In this document: piece after piece, positions 43,524 through 52,744 of the stretch | Position numbering within the stretch: the first letter of the stretch is position 1 | How the letters are laid out: every line of letters starts with the position of its first letter | From: Sphingomonas sp. IC-11 | GTDB lineage: Bacteria; Pseudomonadota; Alphaproteobacteria; Sphingomonadales; Sphingomonadaceae | DNA length: 64,000 bases | Assembly: GCF_021043365.1 (NCBI RefSeq) | Contig: NZ_JAJNDU010000001.1 | Span: 954,164-1,018,163 of the forward strand | Reading direction: 5' to 3' | Translations under genes and position numbers: made by a program | The notes under the pieces: model-generated | Told to the model about the DNA's origin: nothing | Database searches by the model: none | The model's input: the letters and a program-made list of their open reading frames with translations, nothing else

Positions 43524-45031
43524 GTGCAACGATCGCAAGCACTGCCTCCATTGGGACGGCGCCGCCGGCCGGCCGGCGGCTGCGCACCGGCACCATGGCC
43601 AGCTACGGGTTCGGCGCTGCCGCTTATGGCGTGAAGGATTCCGGCTTCGGCACGTTCCTGTTGTTGTTCTACAACCAGGTGATCGGGGTCCCGGCTGCAA
43701 CTGTCGGGTTCGTGATCATGTGTGCGTTGATCATCGACGCGTTCATCGATCCAACGGTTGGCGTTCTTTCCGATCGCACGCGCACCCGCTGGGGGCGGCG
43801 CCATCCCTGGCTTTACGGTTCGGCCCTGCCGATCATGTTGGGTTGGGTGTTGTTGTGGAACCCGCCGCAAAGCTCCCAAAGCGCGACGCTGGCGTGGCTT
43901 TTCGTTGTCGCTGTGTTGGTACGCAGCGCAGTCAGTGCCTATGAGGTGCCGAGCCAGGCGATGGCCGCGGAGCTCAGCTCGGACTATGACGAGCGCACCC
44001 GCATCATGGCCTATCGCTATCTGTTTGGCTGGGCCGGCGGGCTCGTCATGCTGATTGCCGCTTACTGGATCTTCCTGTCGCCAACGCCGGAATATCCGAA
44101 CGGCCTTCTCAACCCGAACGGCTACAAGGGTTTCGCGATCGCGGGCGCATTGTTCATGGGCGTCGCGATCCTGACATCCGCCTTGGGCACTCACCGGGAG
44201 ATTCCCAATCTTCCCGCACCAGTGATCGAAAAACAGACCATCCGGCAGAATTTCGCTGAACTGGGCCAGACGCTCCGCAACAAGGCGTTCCTTATTCTGA
44301 TGGGGGCGGGGCTGTTCGTGTACACGAACCAGGGCATCACCTACGCCATCTCCAACTATCTCTACACTTACGTCTGGCGGTTCACGACCGTGACGATCGC
44401 CGGCCTCACCGTGCCGACCTTCGTCCCGCTCAGCATGGTGTTGTTCTGCGGCGTGCTGGTCGCCTTCGTTCTGGCGCCTCGCATTGGCCAGGTGACCAGC
44501 AAGCCTAAGGCTGCGTCTGTGGCGGCGGTGCTGGCGATCATCATCGGCACCTCGCCTTACTGGCTGCGGCTCGCCGGCGTCTTCCCTGAAGTTGGCAGCG
44601 CTGCGATGCTGCCGCTGCTGTTCGCCATGCTGGCGATTGGCACGGCAGCAAGTGTGACTGCGCACATCCTGGGCGCTTCCATGATGGCAGACGTGGTGGA
44701 AGACTCGGAGCAGCGCACCGGTCGGCGTTCGGAAGGCGTGTTTTTCGCCGGCGGCTTTTTCATTCAGAAATGCACCAGCGGCGTCGGCATCTTCGTTACT
44801 GGTCTGATCCTTGCCGCCGCGAATTTTCCTGCGAAGGCGGTGCCGGGACAGGTGCCTGCCGACGTGCTCGATCGGCTCACCGTCATCTATATCGTCGCCG
44901 CCACGGTCCTCGCGCTGGTCGCGGCGGCGCTGTATCGGGCCTTTCCGTTCGGTCGCGCTGAACATACCGCGCGCCTTGAAGCATTGCGCATGCAAGCGCT
45001 TGATTCGGAGAGAATTGATCCGGTTCCCTGA
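43520..45031 (+). CDS. MFS transporter, glycoside-pentoside-hexuronide/melibiose-type
   Basis: The 503-residue carrier has twelve predicted helices. MASYGFGAAAYGVKDSGFGTF opens TM1, and the loop after TM2, DPTVGVLSDRTRTRWGRRHPW, is the GPH-family signature (cited as GVLSDRTRTRWGRRHPW). Family members move sugars with Na+ or H+, but sphingomonad relatives often sit in degradation clusters for steroids or aromatics. It starts on the stop of the SDR gene upstream. The pairing points to uptake of the SDR substrate; its identity is unknown. Confidence 0.9.
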   Translation: MSATIASTASIGTAPPAGRRLRTGTMASYGFGAAAYGVKDSGFGTFLLLFYNQVIGVPAATVGFVIMCALIIDAFIDPTVGVLSDRTRTRWGRRHPWLYGSALPIMLGWVLLWNPPQSSQSATLAWLFVVAVLVRSAVSAYEVPSQAMAAELSSDYDERTRIMAYRYLFGWAGGLVMLIAAYWIFLSPTPEYPNGLLNPNGYKGFAIAGALFMGVAILTSALGTHREIPNLPAPVIEKQTIRQNFAELGQTLRNKAFLILMGAGLFVYTNQGITYAISNYLYTYVWRFTTVTIAGLTVPTFVPLSMVLFCGVLVAFVLAPRIGQVTSKPKAASVAAVLAIIIGTSPYWLRLAGVFPEVGSAAMLPLLFAMLAIGTAASVTAHILGASMMADVVEDSEQRTGRRSEGVFFAGGFFIQKCTSGVGIFVTGLILAAANFPAKAVPGQVPADVLDRLTVIYIVAATVLALVAAALYRAFPFGRAEHTARLEALRMQALDSERIDPVP

Positions 45032-45177
45032 CGTTTAAGGGCGGTGATTTGGTCGGCAGCCGGCACTTCGTCGGCGCCGCAACACCGTTCATCGGGTTTG
45101 GTTCCCGCGACTATTGGTTTTCTTGAACGCCCCCCGTAGCCGGACTGCGACGAACATCCGTTGACCGGGGGGTCGCA

Positions 45178-45759
45178 GTGAATTTCAAGACTTTCGGGGC
45201 GCGCCTCGCGCTCGTAATGTCGTGCAGCCTGATGACGGCAACGGCGGCAAATGCGCAGTTTTGGCAATGTGCGCCCTATGCTCGCGAGATTTCGGGCATT
45301 CAGATCCATGGTAACGCCAATACTTGGTGGGGCCAGGCAGCGGGCCGTTACGAGCGCGGCAATGCGCCAAAGGTCGGCGCGGTGCTTTCCTTTCGCTCGA
45401 CCAGCCGCATGCGGGTGGGCCATGTTGCCATGGTCAGCCAGATCGTCAGCGATCGCGAGGTCCTGCTAACCCACGCGAACTGGTCGCGTCGGGGCGGCGT
45501 GGAGCGTAACGTTCGCGCGATCGACGTGTCGGACGCGGGCGACTGGAGCCTCGTGAAGGTGTGGTACGCGCCGCAGGGCGGCCTGGGCACCTCCAGCTAT
45601 CCCACTGACGGCTTCATCTACGGCGACCATGCGGACAGCGTTGCTCCCGTCGTGATTGCGAACAAGAACAACGGGACGGACGAGACCCGCCTAGCGAATC
45701 TTGCGATTGCCTCGGCCGCCGCGGCACCGGTGCGCGGCGCCATTACTCTCAGCAACTGA
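45178..45759 (+). CDS. Secreted CHAP-domain protein
   Basis: The 193-residue product has a signal peptide (LALVMSCSLMTATAANA). A CHAP-like domain follows with the likely catalytic Cys in FWQCAPYAREI and the His in MRVGHVAMVSQ, with THANW after it. CHAP enzymes cut peptidoglycan peptides as amidases or endopeptidases, so this protein probably remodels the cell wall. The start is a GTG at 45178 behind GGGGGG. The last 50 residues are a variable Ala/Asn-rich tail. No partner gene is evident. Confidence 0.87.
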   Translation: MNFKTFGARLALVMSCSLMTATAANAQFWQCAPYAREISGIQIHGNANTWWGQAAGRYERGNAPKVGAVLSFRSTSRMRVGHVAMVSQIVSDREVLLTHANWSRRGGVERNVRAIDVSDAGDWSLVKVWYAPQGGLGTSSYPTDGFIYGDHADSVAPVVIANKNNGTDETRLANLAIASAAAAPVRGAITLSN

Positions 45760-45824
45760 TCAGTTCGCTTCGGCGGCGCCCCATCCTCACTGAAGAGTTT
45801 GACTGAGGCGGCTGGTCGCCCCGG

Positions 45825-46316
45825 TCACTTCGGCCGGAATGCCATGGCTGCGCCGTTCATACAGTAACGCTTGCCGGTCGGACGCGGGCCGTCGTCGAAC
45901 ACATGGCCCAGATGTCCGCCACATCGGGCACAATGCACCTCCGTACGGGGTATGCCGAGGCTGAAGTCCCGCCGGATACCCACGCTTCCATTCAGCGGCG
46001 CCCAGAAGCTTGGCCAACCCGTTCCGCTGTCGAACTTCGTCCTTGAGGAAAACAGTGCCTGACTGCAGCCGGCGCAGTTGAAGACGCCCGGCCGTTTTTC
46101 TCGATCGAGCGGGCTGGAGAACGGGCGCTCCGTGGCCTCTTTGCGCAACACGGCATAGGCTTGCGGCGACAGTTTTCTGCGCCACTCTGCATCGCTCAAT
46201 TGAACTGGGAATGCCTCGGCCTCGGCAGGCGAGGCGCCGCAAGCTGCAAGCATCAAGGTTGCGGCTCCACCACCAAGTCCCAGGATCATGGCGCGCCGAT
46301 CAAGCAGAGGGCTCAT
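45825..46316 (-). CDS. msrB: Peptide-methionine (R)-S-oxide reductase, lipoprotein form
   Basis: The 163-residue enzyme repairs oxidised methionine in proteins. The N-terminus combines an Arg-containing leader (SPLLDRRAMILGLGGG) with a lipobox (LMLAACGAS), so the protein should be exported and lipid-anchored. Zinc ligands are CAGC and CARC. GTGWPSFW and the catalytic Cys in RYCMNGAAMAF are intact. I set the start at the ATG ending at 46316, since the upstream frame lacks coding character. A free-methionine sulfoxide reductase lies 3 kb away. Confidence 0.93.
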   Translation of the reverse strand: MSPLLDRRAMILGLGGGAATLMLAACGASPAEAEAFPVQLSDAEWRRKLSPQAYAVLRKEATERPFSSPLDREKRPGVFNCAGCSQALFSSRTKFDSGTGWPSFWAPLNGSVGIRRDFSLGIPRTEVHCARCGGHLGHVFDDGPRPTGKRYCMNGAAMAFRPK

Positions 46317-46465
46317 GGATCCGAATATGGGTACGGATCGGCCGGTGTGTATATGCGCTGACGCGATCTCGGTTGCTGCGCGGATAGCGGCGAGCGATGC
46401 GGACCTTCGTTGGCTGGCAGAAACGCTAATTCGATGATCGACCATGCCCGTGCTATCCAGGATCA

Positions 46466-47725
46466 ATGCTGGACACTCAGAACCCCCAAGCAATGATCGC
46501 TGGCATGGCCGCGGCTGCGCGCCGTGCAGCACATCAGCTCGCCCGTTGCTCGACCGATCAGCGCCGCTCCGCGTTGCTGCGGGCGGAGGAGGCGATCCGC
46601 GCCGCTAGTGCTGAGATCCTGGCCGCCAACGCGACAGATGTGGCGCGTGCGAAAGCAGCAGGGCTTACCGATGCCATGCTTGATCGACTGCGGCTGGACG
46701 AGGCGCGCGTCGCCGGGATGGCGGCTGGCATCGCGACCGTCGCTACGCTTCCGGACCCGGTCGGTGAGGTGATTGACACCACCGTACGTCCGAACGGGCT
46801 AGAGCTGTCGCGTGTTCGGGTGCCAATCGGGGTGATCGGGATCATCTACGAAAGTCGCCCCAATGTGACGGCCGACGCAGCGGCGTTGTGCGTCATGTCA
46901 GGCAATGCCGCCATTTTGCGCGGCGGAAGCGAAGCTTCCGAGAGCAACGCTGCCATTCACCGGGCGTTCTGCGCCGGCTTGAACGTCGCGGACTTGCCGA
47001 CCGATGCGGTGCAATTGGTCGGGACGACGGATCGCGCGGCCGTCGGCGCGATGCTTGCCGCTCAGGGCGCCATCGATCTTGTCGTGCCGCGGGGCGGGAA
47101 GGGGCTGGTGGCGCGTGTCCAGGCGGAGGCTCGGGTGCCGGTGCTGGCGCATCTGGATGGGATCAACCACGTCTTCGTTCACGCGTCCGCCGATCCGGAT
47201 ATGGCGGCAGAGATCGTCAGGAACGCGAAGATGCGGCGGACCGGCGTGTGCGGCGCCATGGAGACGCTGTTGATCGACTCAGGCTACCCGGATCCCGCCG
47301 CACTGGTGCGGGCCCTTTTGGACGCCGGCTGTGCAGTTCGGGGTGACGATCGGGTGCGGGCCTTCGCGTCCGTAGCGGCAGCCGACGCGGCGGACTGGGA
47401 TACCGAATATCTGGATGCGATCTGTTCGGTGGCGATGGTCGACGGCGTTGACGAAGCGCTCGCGCATATCGCGCGGCATAGTTCGGGACATACAGACGCG
47501 ATCGTGGCAGCGGACGAGGGGGTGGCAAACCGGTTCCTCGCGGAGGTCGACTCGGCGATTGTGCTGTGGAATGCCTCTACCCAGTTCGCTGACGGCGGCG
47601 AATTCGGGTTGGGCGCGGAGATCGGAATCGCGACTGGGCGCCTGCACGCCCGCGGTCCCGTCGCGCTGGAGGGCCTGACCACCTACAAATGGATCGGCCG
47701 CGGCACGGGGCAGGTGCGAAGCTAG
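46466..47725 (+). CDS. proA: Glutamate-5-semialdehyde dehydrogenase (gamma-glutamyl phosphate reductase)
   Basis: The 419-residue aldehyde-dehydrogenase-fold enzyme performs the second step of proline synthesis, reducing gamma-glutamyl phosphate with NADPH. Characteristic segments are PIGVIGIIYESRPNVTADAA near 120-140, VPRGGKGLVARV, the catalytic Cys in RRTGVCGAMETLLI, and the C-terminal ARGPVALEGLTTYKWIGRG (cited as PVALEGLTTYKW). The length is normal. AGGATCA precedes the ATG. proB is not in this window, so the proline genes are split. Confidence 0.95.
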   Translation: MLDTQNPQAMIAGMAAAARRAAHQLARCSTDQRRSALLRAEEAIRAASAEILAANATDVARAKAAGLTDAMLDRLRLDEARVAGMAAGIATVATLPDPVGEVIDTTVRPNGLELSRVRVPIGVIGIIYESRPNVTADAAALCVMSGNAAILRGGSEASESNAAIHRAFCAGLNVADLPTDAVQLVGTTDRAAVGAMLAAQGAIDLVVPRGGKGLVARVQAEARVPVLAHLDGINHVFVHASADPDMAAEIVRNAKMRRTGVCGAMETLLIDSGYPDPAALVRALLDAGCAVRGDDRVRAFASVAAADAADWDTEYLDAICSVAMVDGVDEALAHIARHSSGHTDAIVAADEGVANRFLAEVDSAIVLWNASTQFADGGEFGLGAEIGIATGRLHARGPVALEGLTTYKWIGRGTGQVRS

Positions 47726-47738
47726 CGACAGGTCTCGC

Positions 47739-49016
47739 TCATCTGCCGCCCAGCCAGCGGAAGAACCGCGGAACCGGCGCATTGCGGCTCATCCAGGCGC
47801 TATAATCGCGGTACACGGGATCGGCAGACAGGTGGCGCTCCTCCGTGCGCGCGCGCCAATAATAAATGCCGCTTACTGCCGCCAGGATAAGCGTTGCCCG
47901 CGCCGCATCGACCAGAGTGCCCGTCGTGAACAGGGGCAGGGTGGAAAGCCACCAGAACAGATTTTTCGTGAGATACGCGGGATGACGTGACCACGCATAG
48001 GGGCCGTGGGTGAGAATGCCCCGATGCGTCAGATTCGAAAAACGCAACCCGAACGCCACGGTGGCCCAGGCATAGATCGCGGTGAGCAAGACCAGCGCTG
48101 CGCCGACGATCGCCAGCAGCACGGGATAACCATGAAGCCATTGGCTCCATTCCGCAGTTCCTGGATGATAGTCGAGCGGTCCGCCCTGATCCATAAGGAT
48201 GAATGGCGGGTAGCATATCAACGCGGCTGCCCAGCCAGCGGCATAGGGATTTGCACTGCGGATATGCGCGTCGAGCGGGCGCATGGTTAGGACGTAACCG
48301 ACCGTCGCGAACGCCACGTCGATGACGAACATGAACGTGATCAGCCAGTTCGCGAGTGCCACGGGATTGGCCAGGATGCCGAACGTGGGCGTTCGGATGA
48401 ACTCGCCAAAGCCCGGCGGCACGATGGCGAGCATGAACGCCAGGAAGAACGCCTTTACGCCCCAGGCGCGAAGGTGAGCATGGATAAGCTCGGGCTCCGC
48501 ATTGTTCGTATGCGTCAGCCAGGCGCCCAGGGCCCAGGCGCCATCCCGAGGCTCCACCAGGCGACGATCGAGCCAGATTACATAGGGAATGGAGAGAAGG
48601 AACAGCAGCGGCGCCGCCATTCCGAAGCACCACATTGCGAACCGGAAGTTGCCCTCCCAATAAAAGCGTCCGGTCGCATAGATCAGCGCAATGCCCGCCC
48701 ATGTGGCCCACAGGCCGACAAGCTTGATCAGGCTGGTGTCAATCGTCTCGCGCCACGGACGCACCCTGGACCAGTCGATGCCTGTGGATGGCCGGCGGTG
48801 GACCTTGTCCACCAGCAGCGACCAGATCACCATGGGAATGCCGGACGCCAGCAGGTTGACCAGCGCCGCATAGGGGCCATCCAGGTCATAGAGCCGCGCA
48901 ACAAAGATCCACGTGATCAAGCCCGCCAACCCTGCGAGCCCAACGCCATGGGAGACGGCCGATGCTGGGCGCGGATCGGCGCGGTGGGTGGGGGTGAGCG
49001 CGACGTGCTGGTGCAT
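47739..49016 (-). CDS. Isoprenylcysteine carboxyl methyltransferase-like membrane protein
   Basis: The 425-residue polytopic protein has about ten hydrophobic segments. Only the C-terminal quarter matches the ICMT/PEMT methyltransferase pattern, with HGPYAWSRHPAYLTKNLFWW and later RARTEERHLSADPVYRDY. That layout forms a SAM pocket in the membrane. The 280-residue N-terminal membrane part is unusual for simple ICMT-like proteins. Bacterial members methylate lipids or small isoprenoids; the acceptor here is unknown. The start ending at 49016 gives MHQHVALTP. It converges with proA. Confidence 0.82.
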   Translation of the reverse strand: MHQHVALTPTHRADPRPASAVSHGVGLAGLAGLITWIFVARLYDLDGPYAALVNLLASGIPMVIWSLLVDKVHRRPSTGIDWSRVRPWRETIDTSLIKLVGLWATWAGIALIYATGRFYWEGNFRFAMWCFGMAAPLLFLLSIPYVIWLDRRLVEPRDGAWALGAWLTHTNNAEPELIHAHLRAWGVKAFFLAFMLAIVPPGFGEFIRTPTFGILANPVALANWLITFMFVIDVAFATVGYVLTMRPLDAHIRSANPYAAGWAAALICYPPFILMDQGGPLDYHPGTAEWSQWLHGYPVLLAIVGAALVLLTAIYAWATVAFGLRFSNLTHRGILTHGPYAWSRHPAYLTKNLFWWLSTLPLFTTGTLVDAARATLILAAVSGIYYWRARTEERHLSADPVYRDYSAWMSRNAPVPRFFRWLGGR

Positions 49017-49059
49017 GGGCCGCTCGCGTAGCACAGCAAAGGTAATCGTCGCATGAAGG

Positions 49060-49584
49060 ATGGCTCTCGCTTCCCCATCCCAGCGTGACTACATCGCACG
49101 CATGTACCAGTTCGATATCCAGGCCGGCGAAAAGGCCGAGCTTTACCGCGACATCCTGTCCGCTCTCGATGCGCTGACCGCCGGCGAGCCCGATCCGGTC
49201 GCGAACATGGCCAACGCCGCAGCGCTCATTTGGCAGTATCTCCCCGATCTCAATTGGGCTGGCTTCTATCGCGTGGTCGATGGCGAACTGGTGCTCGGGC
49301 CGTTTCAGGGCAAACCTGCCTGTATCCGGATCGCGCTGGGTGCCGGCGTGTGCGGCGCAGCCGCAGCGTCGCGTGAAACGCAGTTGGTTGCCGACGTTCA
49401 CGCCTTTCCCGGGCACATCGCCTGCGACGCGGCCAGCGCGTCCGAACTGGTGGTCCCGATCATCCATGACGGCGTCGTGATCGGCGTGCTTGATCTCGAC
49501 AGCCCGACGCCATCGCGTTTCGACGAAGAGGATGCCCGGGGCGGGGAGGCGATCGCCTTGCTGCTGGCCTCACGCATCGTCTGA
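49060..49584 (+). CDS. Free methionine-(R)-sulfoxide reductase (GAF domain)
   Basis: The 174-residue GAF-domain enzyme reduces free methionine-R-sulfoxide. Three cysteines at 88 (GKPACIRI), 98 (GAGVCGAA) and 122 (GHIACDAA) are spaced 10 and 24 residues apart, the same spacing as the catalytic and resolving cysteines of E. coli fRMsr. ELVVPIIHDGVVIGVLDLDS closes the GAF fold. The start at ATG 49060 has GAAGG close upstream; ATG 49102 would also give a complete domain. Together with msrB nearby it covers both protein-bound and free R-sulfoxides. Confidence 0.92.
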   Translation: MALASPSQRDYIARMYQFDIQAGEKAELYRDILSALDALTAGEPDPVANMANAAALIWQYLPDLNWAGFYRVVDGELVLGPFQGKPACIRIALGAGVCGAAAASRETQLVADVHAFPGHIACDAASASELVVPIIHDGVVIGVLDLDSPTPSRFDEEDARGGEAIALLLASRIV

Positions 49585-49711
49585 CACGGGCGTTCCGGCT
49601 GCATCATTCCGGGACGAAGCGTCACGTCGAAGGCTCCCGACCGGCTGGTAAGCGGTCCGTCAACCATGGCAGGCGCCGGGGGAACACACGCGACTTCGGG
49701 GAGAGTGATCG

Positions 49712-50767
49712 ATGCGCGCGCATCCGGCAGCGGCAATGCTTTTGCTAGGCGTCATGGCGACAGCGGCTGACGCCCTCGAGCCTCAAGCTGTTCGCGCGGA
49801 CACCGGATCTCGTGCGAGTGCCGCATCCGCCACGACTGGGGGGCGAATGCCGGGGCGTGCAGTGCGCTCGCTCTCGACGCCAGGCCGGGCGGATGAGCCA
49901 CGTTGGGGCGGGCGCATCGACGGGCGGTGGTGGGCCGGCGCGCGCGCTCCCGGCGGCTGGAGTGCGTATCAGCGGCCGCTCAGAGGATCGGTGCTGCCAC
50001 CCTATTGGGCAGGATCGCAATGGCAGGTCGAGGATTGGGCAGCTTTCGACCTCCCGCCGCCGCCCGCCGCCCATGTCTGGTCGCGCTATTATGATGATGC
50101 GGTGCTGGTCGACCAGCGGGGCACGGTCCACGACACGATCGGCGGTGTAGACTGGGATCGCTTCGACTCGAAGCATGCGGATTACGCCTACCGGGAGGGT
50201 GGGCGAGACGATCAGCAGCTCACCTCGACCGCCGCGCCGCCGGGCGCGCCATATCCTGTCCCTGCGCATCGGCAGGCCGGTCAGGTGCCAATCGCCCGCG
50301 ACACGACGGAACGTGCGCAGGCCGACGTGAAACAGGGGCGTGCACTGCTCCCAAGCTCGCCGGATAGCCCCGCGGCTGCGACCCACAGCCGCAAAAAGGA
50401 TCGCCGTCGCCGCGCCTCGGCTGATGCGCCTGGCGCAGCATATCCGCGCCCAGAGCACGGCAGCTATCCGCTGGCCGTGGCGACGCGGGAACCCGTACCG
50501 CCTCCGACCTACGCTCCACCAGCGCCTGTTCCCATCGTCGCCAGTTCGAACGGGGCCACGGTGGTGACCACCACCGCGACAAACCCGTCAGCTGGATATT
50601 ACAGCAACGGCTATTACTATCCGGCGCCCACGATCATCATCATCACGGTGAACGGCCAACCAATGGTGACAGCCCCGCCGAGCGACATCTGGGAAGATGG
50701 AGTAACTTACTCGCCCGCATCCGGAACTCGGGTGCATACCGTTACGCCCCGCACCACCGGCCGCTGA
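49712..50767 (+). CDS. RcnB-family exported protein with long Pro-rich C-terminal extension
   Basis: The 351-residue product has a signal peptide (MLLLGVMATAADALE). An RcnB-like domain is centred on residues 95-145: VLPPYWAGSQWQVEDWAAF, then PPPPAAHVWSRYYDDAVLVD and GTVHDTIGG. A 200-residue low-complexity Pro/Ala/Thr-rich tail follows, with YYSNGYYYPAPTIIIITV inside. The domain matches the other RcnB-like protein in the window (40643-41563). The tail may be surface-exposed or unstructured. Metal homeostasis is known only for E. coli RcnB and is not established for this branch. Confidence 0.82.
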   Translation: MRAHPAAAMLLLGVMATAADALEPQAVRADTGSRASAASATTGGRMPGRAVRSLSTPGRADEPRWGGRIDGRWWAGARAPGGWSAYQRPLRGSVLPPYWAGSQWQVEDWAAFDLPPPPAAHVWSRYYDDAVLVDQRGTVHDTIGGVDWDRFDSKHADYAYREGGRDDQQLTSTAAPPGAPYPVPAHRQAGQVPIARDTTERAQADVKQGRALLPSSPDSPAAATHSRKKDRRRRASADAPGAAYPRPEHGSYPLAVATREPVPPPTYAPPAPVPIVASSNGATVVTTTATNPSAGYYSNGYYYPAPTIIIITVNGQPMVTAPPSDIWEDGVTYSPASGTRVHTVTPRTTGR

Positions 50768-50841
50768 CCGGATTTCCGTCGCAACACAGTTCACCCGGCA
50801 ATGGTGTGGCGTCGCGAGCGCGGAGCGGGCTTCTCACGCGC

Positions 50842-51294
50842 CTAGCTCAGCCGATCAATCGCGTCCCGATCAAGATTGCCCGGAATGATCATCAGCGGGA
50901 TGGGCAAGGTCCCTGCCTGTCCCGCAAAATGCGTCACTAGCGGCCCGGGGGTGCCGTCGGCCGCAGCGCCAAGCACCAGGGCCGCAACGTCCGGATTGCC
51001 AGCGATCAGCTCCCGAATGATCTTCGGGCCATCACCTTGCCTGACGGTAATGGACGGACGCAGCCCGGATTCCTGGATCAGCGTGCCGGCCGCTTTTGCC
51101 ACCAAACCTTCTGCCCGCCGCCGGGCTTCTTCTTCGATCGTCGCCTGCACGCCACCAAAAGCGATGAACTCCTGCTGCTCCACCAGCGCCAGGATCTCGA
51201 CTCCACCCCCCGTTTTCACCGCGCGTCGAGCCGCAAACCGGAGGGCGATTTCCGCTTCCGGCGCGTCATCGATGACCGTCAGATAAATGCGCAT
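50842..51294 (-). CDS. Universal stress protein family
   Basis: The 150-residue single-domain protein begins MRIYLTVIDDAPEAEIALRF and has the Usp fold with VEILALVE and PDVAALVLGAAADGTPGPLVTHFAG. The closing strand is LPIPLMIIPGNLD. The GxxGxxxxxxxxG part of the ATP loop is partly kept (GAAADGTPGPLVTHFAG). The frame stays open for another 500 codons upstream, antisense to pdhC. The homology begins only at the ATG ending at 51294, so I stop there. It diverges from pdhC by 108 bases. Confidence 0.88.
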   Translation of the reverse strand: MRIYLTVIDDAPEAEIALRFAARRAVKTGGGVEILALVEQQEFIAFGGVQATIEEEARRRAEGLVAKAAGTLIQESGLRPSITVRQGDGPKIIRELIAGNPDVAALVLGAAADGTPGPLVTHFAGQAGTLPIPLMIIPGNLDRDAIDRLS

Positions 51295-51402
51295 GCGTCT
51301 TCGATAATCTCCAGTCAGCCCATCCTTATCCGCGTGCGGGGTTGACCGCGCAAGGCCTCGGCGCAAGAGACAGGCACTCCCCAGGAACCGCCGAGAACCC
51401 TC

Positions 51403-52743
51403 ATGTCGATCGAAATCAAGATGCCCGCGCTCTCCCCTACCATGGAGGAAGGAACGCTGGCGAAATGGCTCGTGAAGGAGGGGGATACCGTCAAGGCCGG
51501 TGACCTGATGGCCGAGATCGAGACGGACAAGGCCACCATGGAGTTCGAAGCGGTGGACGAGGGCGTCGTCGCCAAGATCGTCGTAGCCGAGGGCACGGAC
51601 GGGGTGAAGGTCGGCGACGTGATCATGCTCCTCGACGCGGAGGGCGAGGAAAGCACGCCAGCGCGCGTGCAGCCTGCCACGACGGAAGGCCAGCCGGTCT
51701 CGAAGGAGCAGGTCGACGCCCCGGTGGACCGGGAAACCAGCGAGCCGGTGTCGCCGCAGAACCCGGAGACAAAGTCGGCGGCGCCACAGGTGAAGCCGCA
51801 GAATACCGGCGGCGATCGTGTGAAGGCGAGCCCGCTTGCGCGGCGTATCGCCGCCGAGAAGGGCGTGGATCTCGCCGGAGTGACTGGCTCCGGGCCGAAC
51901 GGCCGCATCGTGAAGGCCGATGTCGAAGGTGCGCCCCGGGGTGCGGCTTCGGCGGCGCCCCAGGCCCAGGCTGCACCGGCGGCGGCTGCGGCTGCGGCGC
52001 CAGCGCCGGCCGCGGCTTCCGCTCCGGCGCCAGCTGTTGCGTCCATTCCCGATATCCCGCACGAGACGACGAAGCTCAGCAACATGCGCAAGACGATTGC
52101 GCGGCGGCTGACCGAGTCGAAGCAGCAGGTGCCTCACATCTACCTCACGGTCGATGTACGCCTCGACAAGCTGCTGAAGCTGCGCACCGAGCTGAACGAC
52201 AGCCTTGCCCCGCGCGGCGTGAAGCTGTCGGTCAACGATCTGATGATCAAGGCGTTGGCGGCCGCGCTGGTGCAGGTGCCCAAGTGCAACGTGATGTACA
52301 CGCCCAATGAACTCGTCACGTTCAAGCGCGCCGACATTTCGGTGGCCGTGTCTACCGCCGAGGGTTTGATCACCCCGGTCATCACAGAGGCGGATACGTC
52401 CTCGCTTTCGTCCATTTCCACCCGCATGAAGGATCTGGCCGCACGCGCCCGCGACAAGAAGCTGAAGCCGGAGGAATTTCAGGGCGGCACCGCCTCGCTC
52501 AGCAACATGGGCATGTACGGGATCAAGCAGTTCGAAGCGGTCATCAATCCGCCGCAGGGCATGATCCTGGCGGTGGGTGCTGGCGAAAAGCGGCCCTATG
52601 TGATCGACGATGCGCTTGGCATCGCCACCGTGATGAGCGCGACCGGCAGCTTTGACCACCGTGCGATCGACGGAGCCGACGGCGCCGAGTTGATGCAGGC
52701 GTTCAAGGCGTTGTGCGAAAATCCGCTGGGCATGCTGGCCTGA
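51403..52743 (+). CDS. pdhC: Pyruvate dehydrogenase E2, dihydrolipoyllysine acetyltransferase
   Basis: The 446-residue E2 core transfers acetyl groups from lipoate to CoA. A single lipoyl domain (1-80) has the lipoylated Lys43 in [13 protein letters not shown]. The E3-binding domain (about 140-175) has [17 protein letters not shown]. An Ala/Pro linker covers 179-213. The catalytic domain ends with [15 protein letters not shown] and its His. The [16 protein letters not shown] start marks it as pyruvate rather than 2-oxoglutarate E2. E1 genes are not adjacent. A 65-residue membrane protein gene and lpd follow on the same strand within 5 bases of each other. Confidence 0.96.
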   Translation: MSIEIKMPALSPTMEEGTLAKWLVKEGDTVKAGDLMAEIETDKATMEFEAVDEGVVAKIVVAEGTDGVKVGDVIMLLDAEGEESTPARVQPATTEGQPVSKEQVDAPVDRETSEPVSPQNPETKSAAPQVKPQNTGGDRVKASPLARRIAAEKGVDLAGVTGSGPNGRIVKADVEGAPRGAASAAPQAQAAPAAAAAAAPAPAAASAPAPAVASIPDIPHETTKLSNMRKTIARRLTESKQQVPHIYLTVDVRLDKLLKLRTELNDSLAPRGVKLSVNDLMIKALAAALVQVPKCNVMYTPNELVTFKRADISVAVSTAEGLITPVITEADTSSLSSISTRMKDLAARARDKKLKPEEFQGGTASLSNMGMYGIKQFEAVINPPQGMILAVGAGEKRPYVIDDALGIATVMSATGSFDHRAIDGADGAELMQAFKALCENPLGMLA

Positions 52744-52744
52744 A

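Noticed and set aside
43517..44995. A 492-codon minus-strand frame opposite the MFS transporter
   Set aside because: The transporter has twelve helices and a coupled start; the antisense product is low-complexity and charged.
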